This document shows, piece by piece, positions 17,139-25,230 of a stretch of 59,220 nt of DNA. Origin of the DNA: Mycobacterium sp. PS03-16 (GTDB taxonomy: Bacteria > Actinomycetota > Actinomycetes > Mycobacteriales > Mycobacteriaceae); NCBI RefSeq assembly GCF_004570325.1, contig NZ_SPQO01000028.1, positions 1 through 59,220 of the forward strand, read 5' to 3'. The notes beneath the pieces are model-generated. The model was not told the DNA's origin. It ran no database searches and was given only the letters and a program-made list of their open reading frames with translations. Position 1 is the first letter of the stretch. Every line of letters starts with the position of its first letter. A program made the position numbers and the translations under genes.

Positions 17139-18725
17139 TCAGCTGGGCAGGCCGCCGTCGATGCGCTGCGGCACACCGAGCGGGTTGTCGCGGCGGACCT
17201 CCGCGGGCGCGAGTTCCTCGGGCAGGTTCTGGTAGGCCACCGGCCGCAGGAACCGCTCGATCGCGCGGCTGCCCACGGACGTCGTGGCGGGCGCGGAGGT
17301 GGCCGGGAAGGGCCCGCCGTGCACCATCGCGTGGCCGACCTCGACGCCGGTGGGCCAGCCGTTGAACACGATACGGCCGACGATCATCTCCAGTCCGCGG
17401 ATCAGGTCAGCCGCCACCGGGTAGTCCTCTCGGGCGGCGTGCACGCTGGCTGTGAGCTGCCCCTCCAGCGCGTCGACGGCGGCCGGCAGCCGGTCGGCCG
17501 GAGTCCGCACGATCAGCGACGACGGCCCGAACACCTCGTCGGCCAGGGCCGGGTCGGCCAGCAGCTGATCCACCGTGGTGACCAGCAGCTGGGCGCGTGC
17601 CCCGCAGGACGACGTCTGCTCTGCGCCCTGGGCGACCAGCTCCACACCGGTGATGCCCGACGCCCGCCCGCTCAGGTCGCGGAACGCACCGGCGATGCCG
17701 GCGTTGAGCATCGGACCGCTCGCCGCGGCGCCCAGCGCCTCGGACGCGGCGGCGATGAAGGTGTCGGCGTCCGGGGTCTCGGCGACGAACACCAGGCCGG
17801 GGCTGGTGCACAGCTGGCCGACGCCGGTCATCATCGACGCGACGTAGTCGCGGCCCAGGTCGGCGGCGCGCTCGGCGAGCGCCTGCGGCAGCAGGAACAC
17901 CGGGTTGATGCTCGACATCTCCGCATACACCGGAATCGGCACCGGGCGGGCGGCCGCGATTTCGGCGAGCGCCAGCCCACCGCGGCGCGAGCCGGTGAAC
18001 CCGACCGCGGCGATCCGCGGATCCTTCACCAGTTGCACGCCCACCTCGACCCCGGAACTGATGAGCAGCGAGAACACTCCCTCCGGAAGGTTCTGCGCGA
18101 CAACGGCGTTGCGCACCGCGCGGCCGACCATCTCCGACGTGCCCGGGTGGCCGGGGTGGGCCTTGACGATCACCGGACACCCGGCGGCCAGCGCGGAGGC
18201 GGTGTCGCCGCCGGCCACCGAGAAGGCCAGTGGGAAGTTGCTCGCGGCGAACACCGCGACCGGACCCAGCGGCACGGAACGCTGCCGCAGATCCGGCTTG
18301 GGCAGCGGGCTGCGCTGCGGGTCCGGAGTGTCCAGCCGGACCTGCGCCCAGTCCCCGGTGCGCAGCACCGACGCGAACAACCGCAACTGGCCGGTGGTGC
18401 GCGCCAGCTCACCCTTGGCGCGGGCGGCGGGAATGCCGGTCTCCGCGGTGACGCGGTCGGTCAGCGCGTCCCCCAGCGCGTCGACCTCGTCGGCGATCGC
18501 CTCGAGGAACTCCGCGCGCCGGGCCGGCGTGGTGTGCCGGTAGGCGTCGAAGTCGCGCGCCGCCAAGGCCGCGGCGCGCTCCACGTCGCCGGCGCCCGCA
18601 TCGTGGTACACCGGCTCCAACTGCTCCCCGGTCGCCGGGTCCACCGCTCGGAACTCCGGGCCGTCGGCCGCGTCGTCGGATCCGATCAGGCTGGTGCCTC
18701 GCAGTTCACCGATGGACACAGTCAC
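17139..18725 (-). CDS. NADP-dependent aldehyde dehydrogenase, alpha-ketoglutarate-semialdehyde type
   Basis: 528 residues, the long ALDH subfamily. PVAVFAASNFPLAFSVAGGD (~152-171) is the characteristic NFP region; catalytic Glu lies in PVYAEMSSINP (~265) and catalytic Cys in GVGQLCTSPG (~305). This subfamily oxidises 2,5-dioxovalerate (alpha-ketoglutarate semialdehyde) in non-phosphorylative sugar-acid pathways, or fatty aldehydes. No sugar-acid genes are adjacent. GTG 18725 follows AAGGAGGCCCACC. It is convergent with aguA and divergent from the riboswitch-sdaA unit. Confidence 0.88.
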   Translation of the reverse strand: MTVSIGELRGTSLIGSDDAADGPEFRAVDPATGEQLEPVYHDAGAGDVERAAALAARDFDAYRHTTPARRAEFLEAIADEVDALGDALTDRVTAETGIPAARAKGELARTTGQLRLFASVLRTGDWAQVRLDTPDPQRSPLPKPDLRQRSVPLGPVAVFAASNFPLAFSVAGGDTASALAAGCPVIVKAHPGHPGTSEMVGRAVRNAVVAQNLPEGVFSLLISSGVEVGVQLVKDPRIAAVGFTGSRRGGLALAEIAAARPVPIPVYAEMSSINPVFLLPQALAERAADLGRDYVASMMTGVGQLCTSPGLVFVAETPDADTFIAAASEALGAAASGPMLNAGIAGAFRDLSGRASGITGVELVAQGAEQTSSCGARAQLLVTTVDQLLADPALADEVFGPSSLIVRTPADRLPAAVDALEGQLTASVHAAREDYPVAADLIRGLEMIVGRIVFNGWPTGVEVGHAMVHGGPFPATSAPATTSVGSRAIERFLRPVAYQNLPEELAPAEVRRDNPLGVPQRIDGGLPS

Positions 18726-18923
18726 GGTGGGCCTCCTTCGTCAGGATCCGAATTCGGGCAGCCTAAAGGGCAGCACCGCCCTGCCCAGCCGGCCGAACGG
18801 GACACCACTCATCTTCGTCACCACGTGAAGCAGTGCGTTGACCATCGTCGATCATCGGCTTGGTGTGTCAAGTCACAGCGTCCGGAGTAGGGTCGGCGGC
18901 ATAACTGAAGATGCCGTCGATGA

Positions 18924-19102
18924 GCGGTGGGAGAACCCCGAACGGGGTGCCGTAGGAGCAACGTCCTCCCCGGGAATCTCTCAGGCCCATGTACCACCGC
19001 GCCGAGGCGACTCTGGAGAACAGTGCCGGTCATGACCGGGACTTACCGAAGGGGCAGAGCGGACCACGCGGGCCGCGCAAACTCTCAGGTACCAGGACAG
19101 AG
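18924..19102 (+). promoter_or_regulatory. Tandem-aptamer glycine riboswitch controlling sdaA
   Basis: Aptamer I spans 18924-19000: stem GCGGTGG (18924-18930) pairs with CCACCGC (18994-19000), enclosing GCCGTAGGAGCAA and the conserved CTCTCAGG. Aptamer II spans 19011-19102: CTCTG (19011-19015) pairs with CAGAG (19098-19102), enclosing ACCGAAGGGGCA and CTCTCAGGTACCAGGAC. These core sequences and the CTCTGGAGA linker are diagnostic of the glycine riboswitch. After it, GAGGTG (19107-19112) can pair with CACCT (19132-19136) or ACCTC (19141-19145), flanking the GGAG at 19137-19140, so ribosome access may be what is switched (inference). Confidence 0.93.
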
Positions 19103-19145
19103 CGGGGAGGTGTTCCCAGTCGAGCGCTAGCCACCTGGAGACCTC

Positions 19146-20534
19146 ATGACCGTCAGCGTCTTCGATCTGTTCAGCATCGGTGTCGGACCGTCGAGCTCGC
19201 ACACCGTGGGCCCGATGCGCGCCGCCGAACGCTTCGTGCGCGAACTTCGCACCGCGACGCCGCTGTCCGATGTCGCGGACGTGCGCGTGCGGCTGTTCGG
19301 ATCGCTGGCCGCCACCGGCGCCGGCCACGGCACCATGCCGGCGATCCTGCTCGGCCTCGAGGGCTTCCGCCCGGAGACCATCGAGACCGACGAGATGGAG
19401 AACCGCCTCGCAGAGATGCGGGCCGACCGGAGCATCCGGCTCGGCGGCGAGATCAGCATCGCGCTCACCGAAGAGGACATCGCCCTCGAGCCCGCGACCA
19501 CCCTGGACCGCCATCCCAACGCCATGACGCTGGCGGCGGCCGATCGGTCCGGAGCCGAGCTCTACTCCCAGACGTACTTCTCGGTGGGCGGGGGCTTCGT
19601 GGTGTCGGCCGGGGAGACCTCCACCGACGCCGGCGGCGACGACGCCGGAAACCCGGTGTCATTCCACTCCGCGAGCGACCTGCTCGGTCTTGCGCAGGCC
19701 CTCGGCGTGCCGATCAGTGAGGTCATGCTGCGCAATGAGCTGCGCACCCGCCATGCGCACGACGTCCGCGCGGGGCTGCTGCACATCCGCGATGTCATGT
19801 TCGCCTGCCATGAGCGCGGCATCACCCGGGACGGTTTTCTGCCGGGCGCGCTGCGGGTCCGCCGCCGAGCCCCGGAGTGGTATGAGCGCCTGCAGGCCGA
19901 GGACCCCGACCGTGCGCCGGCCTTCGCGCAGGAGTGGGTCAACCTGGTCGCGCTGTCGGTCAACGAGGAGAACGCCGCGGGCGGACGGGTCGTGACGGCC
20001 CCGACCAACGGGGCGGCCGGCATCATCCCCGCGGTCATGTACTACGCCCGGCACTACACTCCCGCCGGCGCTGCCGACCCGGACGAGACGTGCGTCCGCT
20101 TCCTGCTCGCCGCCGGCGCCATCGGCTCGCTGTACAAGGAACGGGCGTCGATCTCGGGCGCCGAGGTGGGTTGTCAGGGTGAGGTGGGCAGCGCCGCGTC
20201 GATGGCCGCCGGCGGGCTCGCCGAGATCCTCGGCGGCACCCCGAACCAGGTGGAGAACGCCGCCGAGATCGCGATGGAGCACAGCCTGGGGCTGACCTGC
20301 GACCCGATCGGTGGCCTGGTGCAGATTCCCTGTATCGAGCGCAACGCCATCTCGGCCGGCAAGGCCATCAACGCCGCCCGGATGGCGCTGCGGGGCGACG
20401 GCACGCACCGGGTCAGCCTCGATCAGGTCATCGAGACCATGCGCACCACCGGCGCGGACATGAGCAGCAAGTACAAGGAGACCTCGACGGGCGGCCTCGC
20501 GGTCAACGTCCCGGTCAATGTCGTGGAGTGCTGA
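19146..20534 (+). CDS. sdaA: L-serine ammonia-lyase (single-chain, iron-sulfur)
   Basis: 462 residues, start ATG 19146 after GGAG. The N-terminal beta domain opens VFDLFSIGVGPSSSHTVGPM; the C-terminal alpha domain holds ASISGAEVGCQGEVGSAASM and LTCDPIGGLVQIPCIERNAI, with the cysteines that bind the 4Fe-4S cluster, and KYKETSTGGLAVNV at the end. The enzyme deaminates serine to pyruvate and ammonia. The riboswitch suggests that when glycine accumulates, serine formed from it by SHMT is drained to pyruvate. Confidence 0.95.
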   Translation: MTVSVFDLFSIGVGPSSSHTVGPMRAAERFVRELRTATPLSDVADVRVRLFGSLAATGAGHGTMPAILLGLEGFRPETIETDEMENRLAEMRADRSIRLGGEISIALTEEDIALEPATTLDRHPNAMTLAAADRSGAELYSQTYFSVGGGFVVSAGETSTDAGGDDAGNPVSFHSASDLLGLAQALGVPISEVMLRNELRTRHAHDVRAGLLHIRDVMFACHERGITRDGFLPGALRVRRRAPEWYERLQAEDPDRAPAFAQEWVNLVALSVNEENAAGGRVVTAPTNGAAGIIPAVMYYARHYTPAGAADPDETCVRFLLAAGAIGSLYKERASISGAEVGCQGEVGSAASMAAGGLAEILGGTPNQVENAAEIAMEHSLGLTCDPIGGLVQIPCIERNAISAGKAINAARMALRGDGTHRVSLDQVIETMRTTGADMSSKYKETSTGGLAVNVPVNVVEC

Positions 20535-20659
20535 TCGGAGTACTGAAGCGAGGCGCCGGCGCCACCTCATTGTGACCTTAAAGAGGTCTTATTTTTCTTA
20601 ATCTCGGTGTACGGTGGCTTCCATCGCTCGGCGACCACCAGTGGCGGAAGGAACGACAG
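20535..20659. other. AT-rich promoter region upstream of the SDR
   Basis: A locally AT-rich stretch (20575-20605) stands out in this GC-rich window. TACGGT at about 20610-20615 is a possible -10, with the SDR ribosome binding site GGAAGGAAC downstream. A protein site of the form AAAGAGGTCTTA is possible but weak. Confidence 0.3.
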
Positions 20660-21316
20660 ATGGACCACGGACCTGACCGAATCGTCTTGGTGACCGGTGC
20701 CTCGAAGGGGATCGGCGCGCAGGTGGCACAGCGGCTCGCCGGCCGCGGCACCCACGTCATCGTCCACTACCGGGAAGACTCCGACCGCGCCAATGCCGTC
20801 GCCGACGCCGTCCGCGCCGCGGGCGGGTACGCGTCCACCCTCGGCGCGGACATCTGCGAGGACGCCGACGCCACCGCGATGATCGACCACATCGCGACGC
20901 AATTCGGCCGGCTGGACGCCCTGGTCCTCAACGCGTCGGGCAGCACTCATCTCGGTGCCGACCTGCGCCATGCGATGCGCCTCAACCGCGATGCACAGCG
21001 TCACCTCGCCCGGCTCGCCCTGCCCCTGATGCCGCACGGTGGCCGCATCGTCTACGCGACCAGCCACCAGGCCCACTTCTATCCCGACAAGGCCGTGCCG
21101 AAGGGGTACGCCGCGGTCGCGGCGAGCATGCGGGCCGGCGAGACCGCGCTCTATGCCATCCGCTCGGAGCTGGCGCGCGTCGGTGTGCATCTGACCGTGG
21201 TCTCCGGCGACATGGCCGACCCGGGCCTCGCGGACTCGATCGCCACCGCGACCAACGCCAAGCACCCGTCGGGCATGGTGTTCGTGGGCGGCGCGCACTA
21301 CCTGATGACCGCCTGA
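20660..21316 (+). CDS. SDR-family protein with degenerate active site
   Basis: 218 residues. The cofactor motif TGASKGIGAQVA is intact (~11-22) and NASG replaces NNAG (~89). A Ser is present in IVYATSHQAHF, but after the Tyr in GYAAVAASMRAGETAL there is no Lys at +4; relatives place Lys seven residues on, and here that position is Met. It may therefore have weak or altered activity. Convergent with the LysR gene, with 7 bp between stops. Confidence 0.8.
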   Translation: MDHGPDRIVLVTGASKGIGAQVAQRLAGRGTHVIVHYREDSDRANAVADAVRAAGGYASTLGADICEDADATAMIDHIATQFGRLDALVLNASGSTHLGADLRHAMRLNRDAQRHLARLALPLMPHGGRIVYATSHQAHFYPDKAVPKGYAAVAASMRAGETALYAIRSELARVGVHLTVVSGDMADPGLADSIATATNAKHPSGMVFVGGAHYLMTA

Positions 21317-21323
21317 GCCCGGC

Positions 21324-22220
21324 TCAGGACGTGATCCGGGCGGCGGCGCCGAGAAGGTGCTGCGCCAAACTTGCTGCCGGAGCAGTCATCTGATCCGACG
21401 TCGCCGAGGCCAGGTACACCTGCCAGGAGATCCGGTCAGTCAGCCGAATGGCCCGCAGGTCGGGGTAGCGGCGCGCCTCCGAGGCCGGCATGAACGCCGT
21501 ACCCAGCCCGTTGCCGACCAGATCGGCCGCGACGGCGAATCCGGCGGGCACCTCGTACTGCGTGACGGGGGCGACTCCCGCGGCGTGAAACGCGGTGTCC
21601 ATCAGTCGTCGTAGGCCGAAGCCCGGTGGGAAGCCGACCAGATCGTCACCGGCAACGTCGGTGAGGCCGATGCGACGGCGCCGCGCCAGCCGATGGTCGT
21701 CGCGGCACACGAAAACCATCGGCTCCTCGAACAGCATCCGCATGTCCAGCTGCGGGGGGAACCGGTCGGGCACCGACACCAGCGCCAGGTCCAGCGACCC
21801 CTCGATCAGGGCGGGCAGGTAGGCCGATGCGCCCGCCTGACTGAGCCGCAGCCGCAGCCGGACGAACGGGTGCGCGCGGTGGAAGTCGCCCAGCGCGCCC
21901 GCCACGTCCAACGGCCCGAACGCGATCAGCGACCCGAAGTCGACTGTCCCCGAGAGGTGTCCGCGGAACTCGCCGACCGATCCGCTCGCCGCGCGGGCCG
22001 CGCGCAGCACCTCATGGGCGTGCGTGTGGAACCGTTCCCCGGCCGGAGTGAGCCGGATGCGCTGTCGGGACCGGTCGAACAGCGACACGCCCAGTTCGCG
22101 TTCCAACTTGGCGATCGAGGCCGACAGCGCCGACTGCACGACGTGGACCCGTTCGGCGGCGCGGGTGAAGCTCAACTCCCCCGCGACCGCGACGAAGTGC
22201 TCGATCTGCCGCAACTCCAC
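21324..22220 (-). CDS. LysR-family transcriptional regulator
   Basis: 298 residues. The winged helix-turn-helix is MELRQIEHFVAVAGELSFTR onward to ~60 (SALSASIAKLERELGVSLFD), followed by a periplasmic-binding-protein-like effector domain (GTVDFGSLIAFGPLDVAGAL; GLGTAFMPASEARRYPDL). It is divergent from the epoxide-hydrolase-like gene across an 83-bp gap containing a dyad, so it probably controls that gene and the SDR/esterase genes after it. Confidence 0.92.
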   Translation of the reverse strand: MELRQIEHFVAVAGELSFTRAAERVHVVQSALSASIAKLERELGVSLFDRSRQRIRLTPAGERFHTHAHEVLRAARAASGSVGEFRGHLSGTVDFGSLIAFGPLDVAGALGDFHRAHPFVRLRLRLSQAGASAYLPALIEGSLDLALVSVPDRFPPQLDMRMLFEEPMVFVCRDDHRLARRRRIGLTDVAGDDLVGFPPGFGLRRLMDTAFHAAGVAPVTQYEVPAGFAVAADLVGNGLGTAFMPASEARRYPDLRAIRLTDRISWQVYLASATSDQMTAPAASLAQHLLGAAARITS

Positions 22221-22248
22221 CCGGCCACCCTATCTCTCTCATCGATGA

Positions 22249-22270
22249 CAACGATCGATGATCATCGTTG
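22249..22270. promoter_or_regulatory. Candidate LysR binding dyad CAACGAT-N8-ATCGTTG
   Basis: A perfect 7-bp inverted repeat with an 8-bp centre lying in the divergent LysR/hydrolase gap. A LysR T-N11-A core can be fitted within it. Nearby ATCGATG copies (22241, 22256) extend the partial symmetry. Assignment rests on position and symmetry. Confidence 0.5.
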
Positions 22271-22303
22271 GACTCGATGGGCGAAGGCCGGTGCAATGAA
22301 CCC

Positions 22304-23323
22304 ATGACGATGACCCGGAGGGATCTCGGCCGATTCACCGCACTGGCGGCGGGCGCGGCGGCGGTGGCCGCGTGTGCGCCGCGCGCCGACGCCGGACCGC
22401 CTCGCGCACCCCGGCATCAGCTACCGCCGGTCAAGCAGATCAGGGCCGGACTGCTCGACGTGGGGTACACCGACGCCGGCCCCGCCGACGGACCGCCGGT
22501 CATCCTGCTGCACGGCTGGCCCTACGACATCCACAGCTACGCCGACGTCTCGGAGGCGCTGACACGGCAGGGTTTTCGCGTGATCGTGCCGTATCTGCGC
22601 GGGTTCGGGTCCACCCGGTTCCTGTCGGCCGACACCTTCCGCAACGGTCAGCAGGCGGCCCTGGCCGCCGATGTGGTCGCGTTGATGGACGCCCTGCACG
22701 TTCCCCGCGCGATCCTCGGCGGATACGACTGGGGCGGTCGCACCGCCAACGTGGTGGCCTCGCTGTCGCCACAGCGCTGCGCCGGGCTGGTCGCGGTGAG
22801 CGGCTACATCGTGGTCGACCTGGCCGCCAACCGGCTGCCGCTGCCGCCGCGCGCCGAGTACGGCTGGTGGTATCAGTACTACTTCGCCACCCCGCGCGGC
22901 GAGTCCGGATACCGCAGCAACACCAGGGAGTTCAACCGGCTCATCTGGCAGAACGCCTCCCCGCGGTGGCAGTTCGACGACGCGACCTACGAACTGTCCG
23001 CGACCGCGTTCGACAATCCCGACCACGCCGACATCGTGATCCACAACTACCGATGGCGACTCAGCCTGGCCGCCGGCGAGGCGCGCTACGACGCCGACGA
23101 ACGCCGTCTGGCCACCAGACCACCGATCGCGGCGCCCACCGTCACGATCGCCAGTGACTTCGACGGTGCGGCCAAGGACGGGGCCGCCTACCGCGGCGTC
23201 TACACCGGCCCGTATCAACACCGCATCCTCGACGGCATCGGCCACGACGTGCCGCAGGAGGCGCCCGCCGAGTTCGCCGCCGCCGTCCACGACGTCAGCC
23301 GGATGGCGACCAAGCCCCGATGA
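22304..23323 (+). CDS. Exported epoxide-hydrolase-like alpha/beta hydrolase (possible Tat lipoprotein)
   Basis: 339 residues from ATG 22304. The N-terminus has a twin-arginine motif TRRDLGRF, a hydrophobic run, and AVAAC, a good lipobox, so it may be a Tat-exported lipoprotein. The catalytic domain carries ILLHGWPYDIHSY (the HGxP oxyanion motif of epoxide hydrolases) and a GGYDWGGR nucleophile elbow with Asp rather than Ser, pointing to epoxide hydrolase or haloalkane dehalogenase chemistry. His is in DGIGHDVPQE near the end. Adjacent LysR and SDR genes suggest use on an imported or toxic substrate. Confidence 0.82.
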   Translation: MTMTRRDLGRFTALAAGAAAVAACAPRADAGPPRAPRHQLPPVKQIRAGLLDVGYTDAGPADGPPVILLHGWPYDIHSYADVSEALTRQGFRVIVPYLRGFGSTRFLSADTFRNGQQAALAADVVALMDALHVPRAILGGYDWGGRTANVVASLSPQRCAGLVAVSGYIVVDLAANRLPLPPRAEYGWWYQYYFATPRGESGYRSNTREFNRLIWQNASPRWQFDDATYELSATAFDNPDHADIVIHNYRWRLSLAAGEARYDADERRLATRPPIAAPTVTIASDFDGAAKDGAAYRGVYTGPYQHRILDGIGHDVPQEAPAEFAAAVHDVSRMATKPR

Positions 23324-23361
23324 TGACGAATTGCCCATCACCACAACGAAAGGCGACTGCC

Positions 23362-24225
23362 ATGTCCAGAGTTCTCCTCGTGACCGGGGCCTCCCGCGGC
23401 CTCGGTCGCGCGATCACCGACGCCGCCCTGACCGCCGGACACCGCGTCGTGGCCGGCGCCCGGACGCCGTCCGCGCTGGCCGACCTCGCCGCCCGCCACC
23501 CGCAACACCTGGCCGTCGTCGCCCTCGACGTCACCGACGACGATCAGGTTCGCGCCGCCGTCGACACCGCGATCACCCGGTTCGGCCGGATCGACGTGCT
23601 GGTCAACAACGCCGGCTATGCCAACATGGCCGCCATCGAGGACGTCGACTTCGACGACTTCTGCGCCCAGGTCGACACCGACTTCCTCGGGGTGGTCCGG
23701 ATGACCCGTGCCGCACTGCCGGTGCTGCGCACCCAACGCGCCGGGCACATCCTGCAGATCTCGTCGGTGGGCGGGCGCCTGGTCCGGCCTGGACTGGCGG
23801 CCTACCAGTCCGCCAAATGGGCGGTCACCGGGTTCTCCGGTGTGCTCGCCGCGGAGGTCGCGCCGCTGGGCATCAAGGTCACCGTGCTGGAGCCGGGCGG
23901 AATGCGCACCGAGTGGGCCGGTTCCTCGATGCAGATCGCACGGGTCCGCGACGAATACGCCGGTACCGTCGGCGTCGCGGCGTCGCTGAGCAAGCCCGAG
24001 CACCTCGGGGCCAGTGACCCCGCGAAAGTGGCGGCGCTCCTGCTGCAGGTGATCGACATGCCCGACCCGCCGGCCCGCCTGCTCGTCGGCCCGGATGCCT
24101 ATCGTTACGCCACCGCCGCCGGACGGGAGCTGCTGGCCGCGGACGAGACGTGGGCGGCGCTCAGCATCTCGACCGCGGCCGATGACGTCACGCCGGCGCA
24201 ACTCGATCCCCTGGGCACGCCCTGA
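23362..24225 (+). CDS. SDR-family oxidoreductase
   Basis: 287 residues from ATG 23362, preceded by AAAGG. Intact motifs: TGASRGLG (~8), NNAG (~82), Ser in ILQISSVGG (~135) and YQSAK (~149), so an active classical SDR. The C-terminal region (PDPPARLLVGPDAYRYATAA) is typical of mycobacterial SDRs that follow the YusZ/retinol-type pattern. It lies 38 bp after the hydrolase and 29 bp before the esterase, so all three are likely one operon. Confidence 0.9.
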   Translation: MSRVLLVTGASRGLGRAITDAALTAGHRVVAGARTPSALADLAARHPQHLAVVALDVTDDDQVRAAVDTAITRFGRIDVLVNNAGYANMAAIEDVDFDDFCAQVDTDFLGVVRMTRAALPVLRTQRAGHILQISSVGGRLVRPGLAAYQSAKWAVTGFSGVLAAEVAPLGIKVTVLEPGGMRTEWAGSSMQIARVRDEYAGTVGVAASLSKPEHLGASDPAKVAALLLQVIDMPDPPARLLVGPDAYRYATAAGRELLAADETWAALSISTAADDVTPAQLDPLGTP

Positions 24226-24254
24226 CCGCCTGCCGGCGAGAAAGGAACTCCGAC

Positions 24255-25157
24255 ATGTCTTTCCTCTCGACGCCGCGGGTGGCCGACACGCTGGCGCGGG
24301 CATTCGCCGCGACGGTCAACCCGGCCCCGAAGCCCGCCGTACGGTTCCCGGAACACCGGTGTGCGGCAGACGAGGTCGCGATACCGACGCGGTACGGCGC
24401 CACCACGGCCACGGTCTACCACCCGCCGGAGCCCGCGGGCAGACCGCCGGTGTATGTCAACGTCCACGGCGGCGGATTCGTGGTCGGCCATCGCGAACAG
24501 GATGACCCGTGGTGCCGGTACCTGGCGGTGACCGCGGGGGTGGTGGTGGTCAACACCGACTACGTGCTCGCCCCGCGGCACCGCTTTCCGGCGGCGCCAC
24601 AACAGGTCTACGACATCGTGTGCTGGGCGGCAGAGGCACAGCGCGACTGGGACGGCACCCGCCTGTGTGTCGGCGGTCAGAGCGCCGGCGGCAATCTGAG
24701 CGCCGCGGCGGCACGGCTCGCCCTCGAGCACGGCGGGCCCCGCATCGCCCTGCAGGTACTGCACTACGCGCCGCTCGACCTGGTGACCCCCACCCGTGCC
24801 AAGGCATCCGCGCTCGGTCGCCGCGCCGTCATGAGACCGTGGATGGGCGAGGTCTTCGACACCGCCTACATTCCCGACCCGGCGCAGCGGCGCAATCGTC
24901 TGGCGTCGCCCGCCTGGAGCGGTAACGCCGACGCGCTGACGGGAATCGCACCCGCGCTGGTGGTGGCGGCCGAGCACGATCGGTTGCGTGACGAGGCGCG
25001 GACGTATGCGGCCAGGCTCGACGCCGTCGGCGCGCTGATGGAATACCACGAGGTGGCCGGCGTCGATCACGGGTACAACATCATGAGCGCGGCCGCCGAC
25101 GTCACACGCCGGACGTACGCCCACATCGCCGGGCACGTGCGGCGGGCGAGCATCTGA
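24255..25157 (+). CDS. HSL-family alpha/beta hydrolase (carboxylesterase)
   Basis: 300 residues, RBS AAAGGAAC. Oxyanion motif VNVHGGGFVVGH (~74-85), nucleophile in GGQSAGGN (~142), Asp in AAEHDRLRDE (~238) and His in GVDHGYN (~270), the hormone-sensitive-lipase subfamily pattern. Such enzymes cleave short-chain esters or lactones. Third gene of the LysR-linked operon. Confidence 0.9.
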   Translation: MSFLSTPRVADTLARAFAATVNPAPKPAVRFPEHRCAADEVAIPTRYGATTATVYHPPEPAGRPPVYVNVHGGGFVVGHREQDDPWCRYLAVTAGVVVVNTDYVLAPRHRFPAAPQQVYDIVCWAAEAQRDWDGTRLCVGGQSAGGNLSAAAARLALEHGGPRIALQVLHYAPLDLVTPTRAKASALGRRAVMRPWMGEVFDTAYIPDPAQRRNRLASPAWSGNADALTGIAPALVVAAEHDRLRDEARTYAARLDAVGALMEYHEVAGVDHGYNIMSAAADVTRRTYAHIAGHVRRASI

Positions 25158-25230
25158 CCGGCCGATCCGGGTCGATGATGGGCCGTTGACGCCCTACGCT
25201 TCTCCCGGGGGCAGTGATCAAGGGGTCGTG

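Noticed and set aside
21317..21323. Terminator between the convergent SDR and LysR genes
   Set aside because: Only 7 bp separate the stops and no GC stem followed by a T-run could be drawn; shared termination inside the coding ends remains possible.
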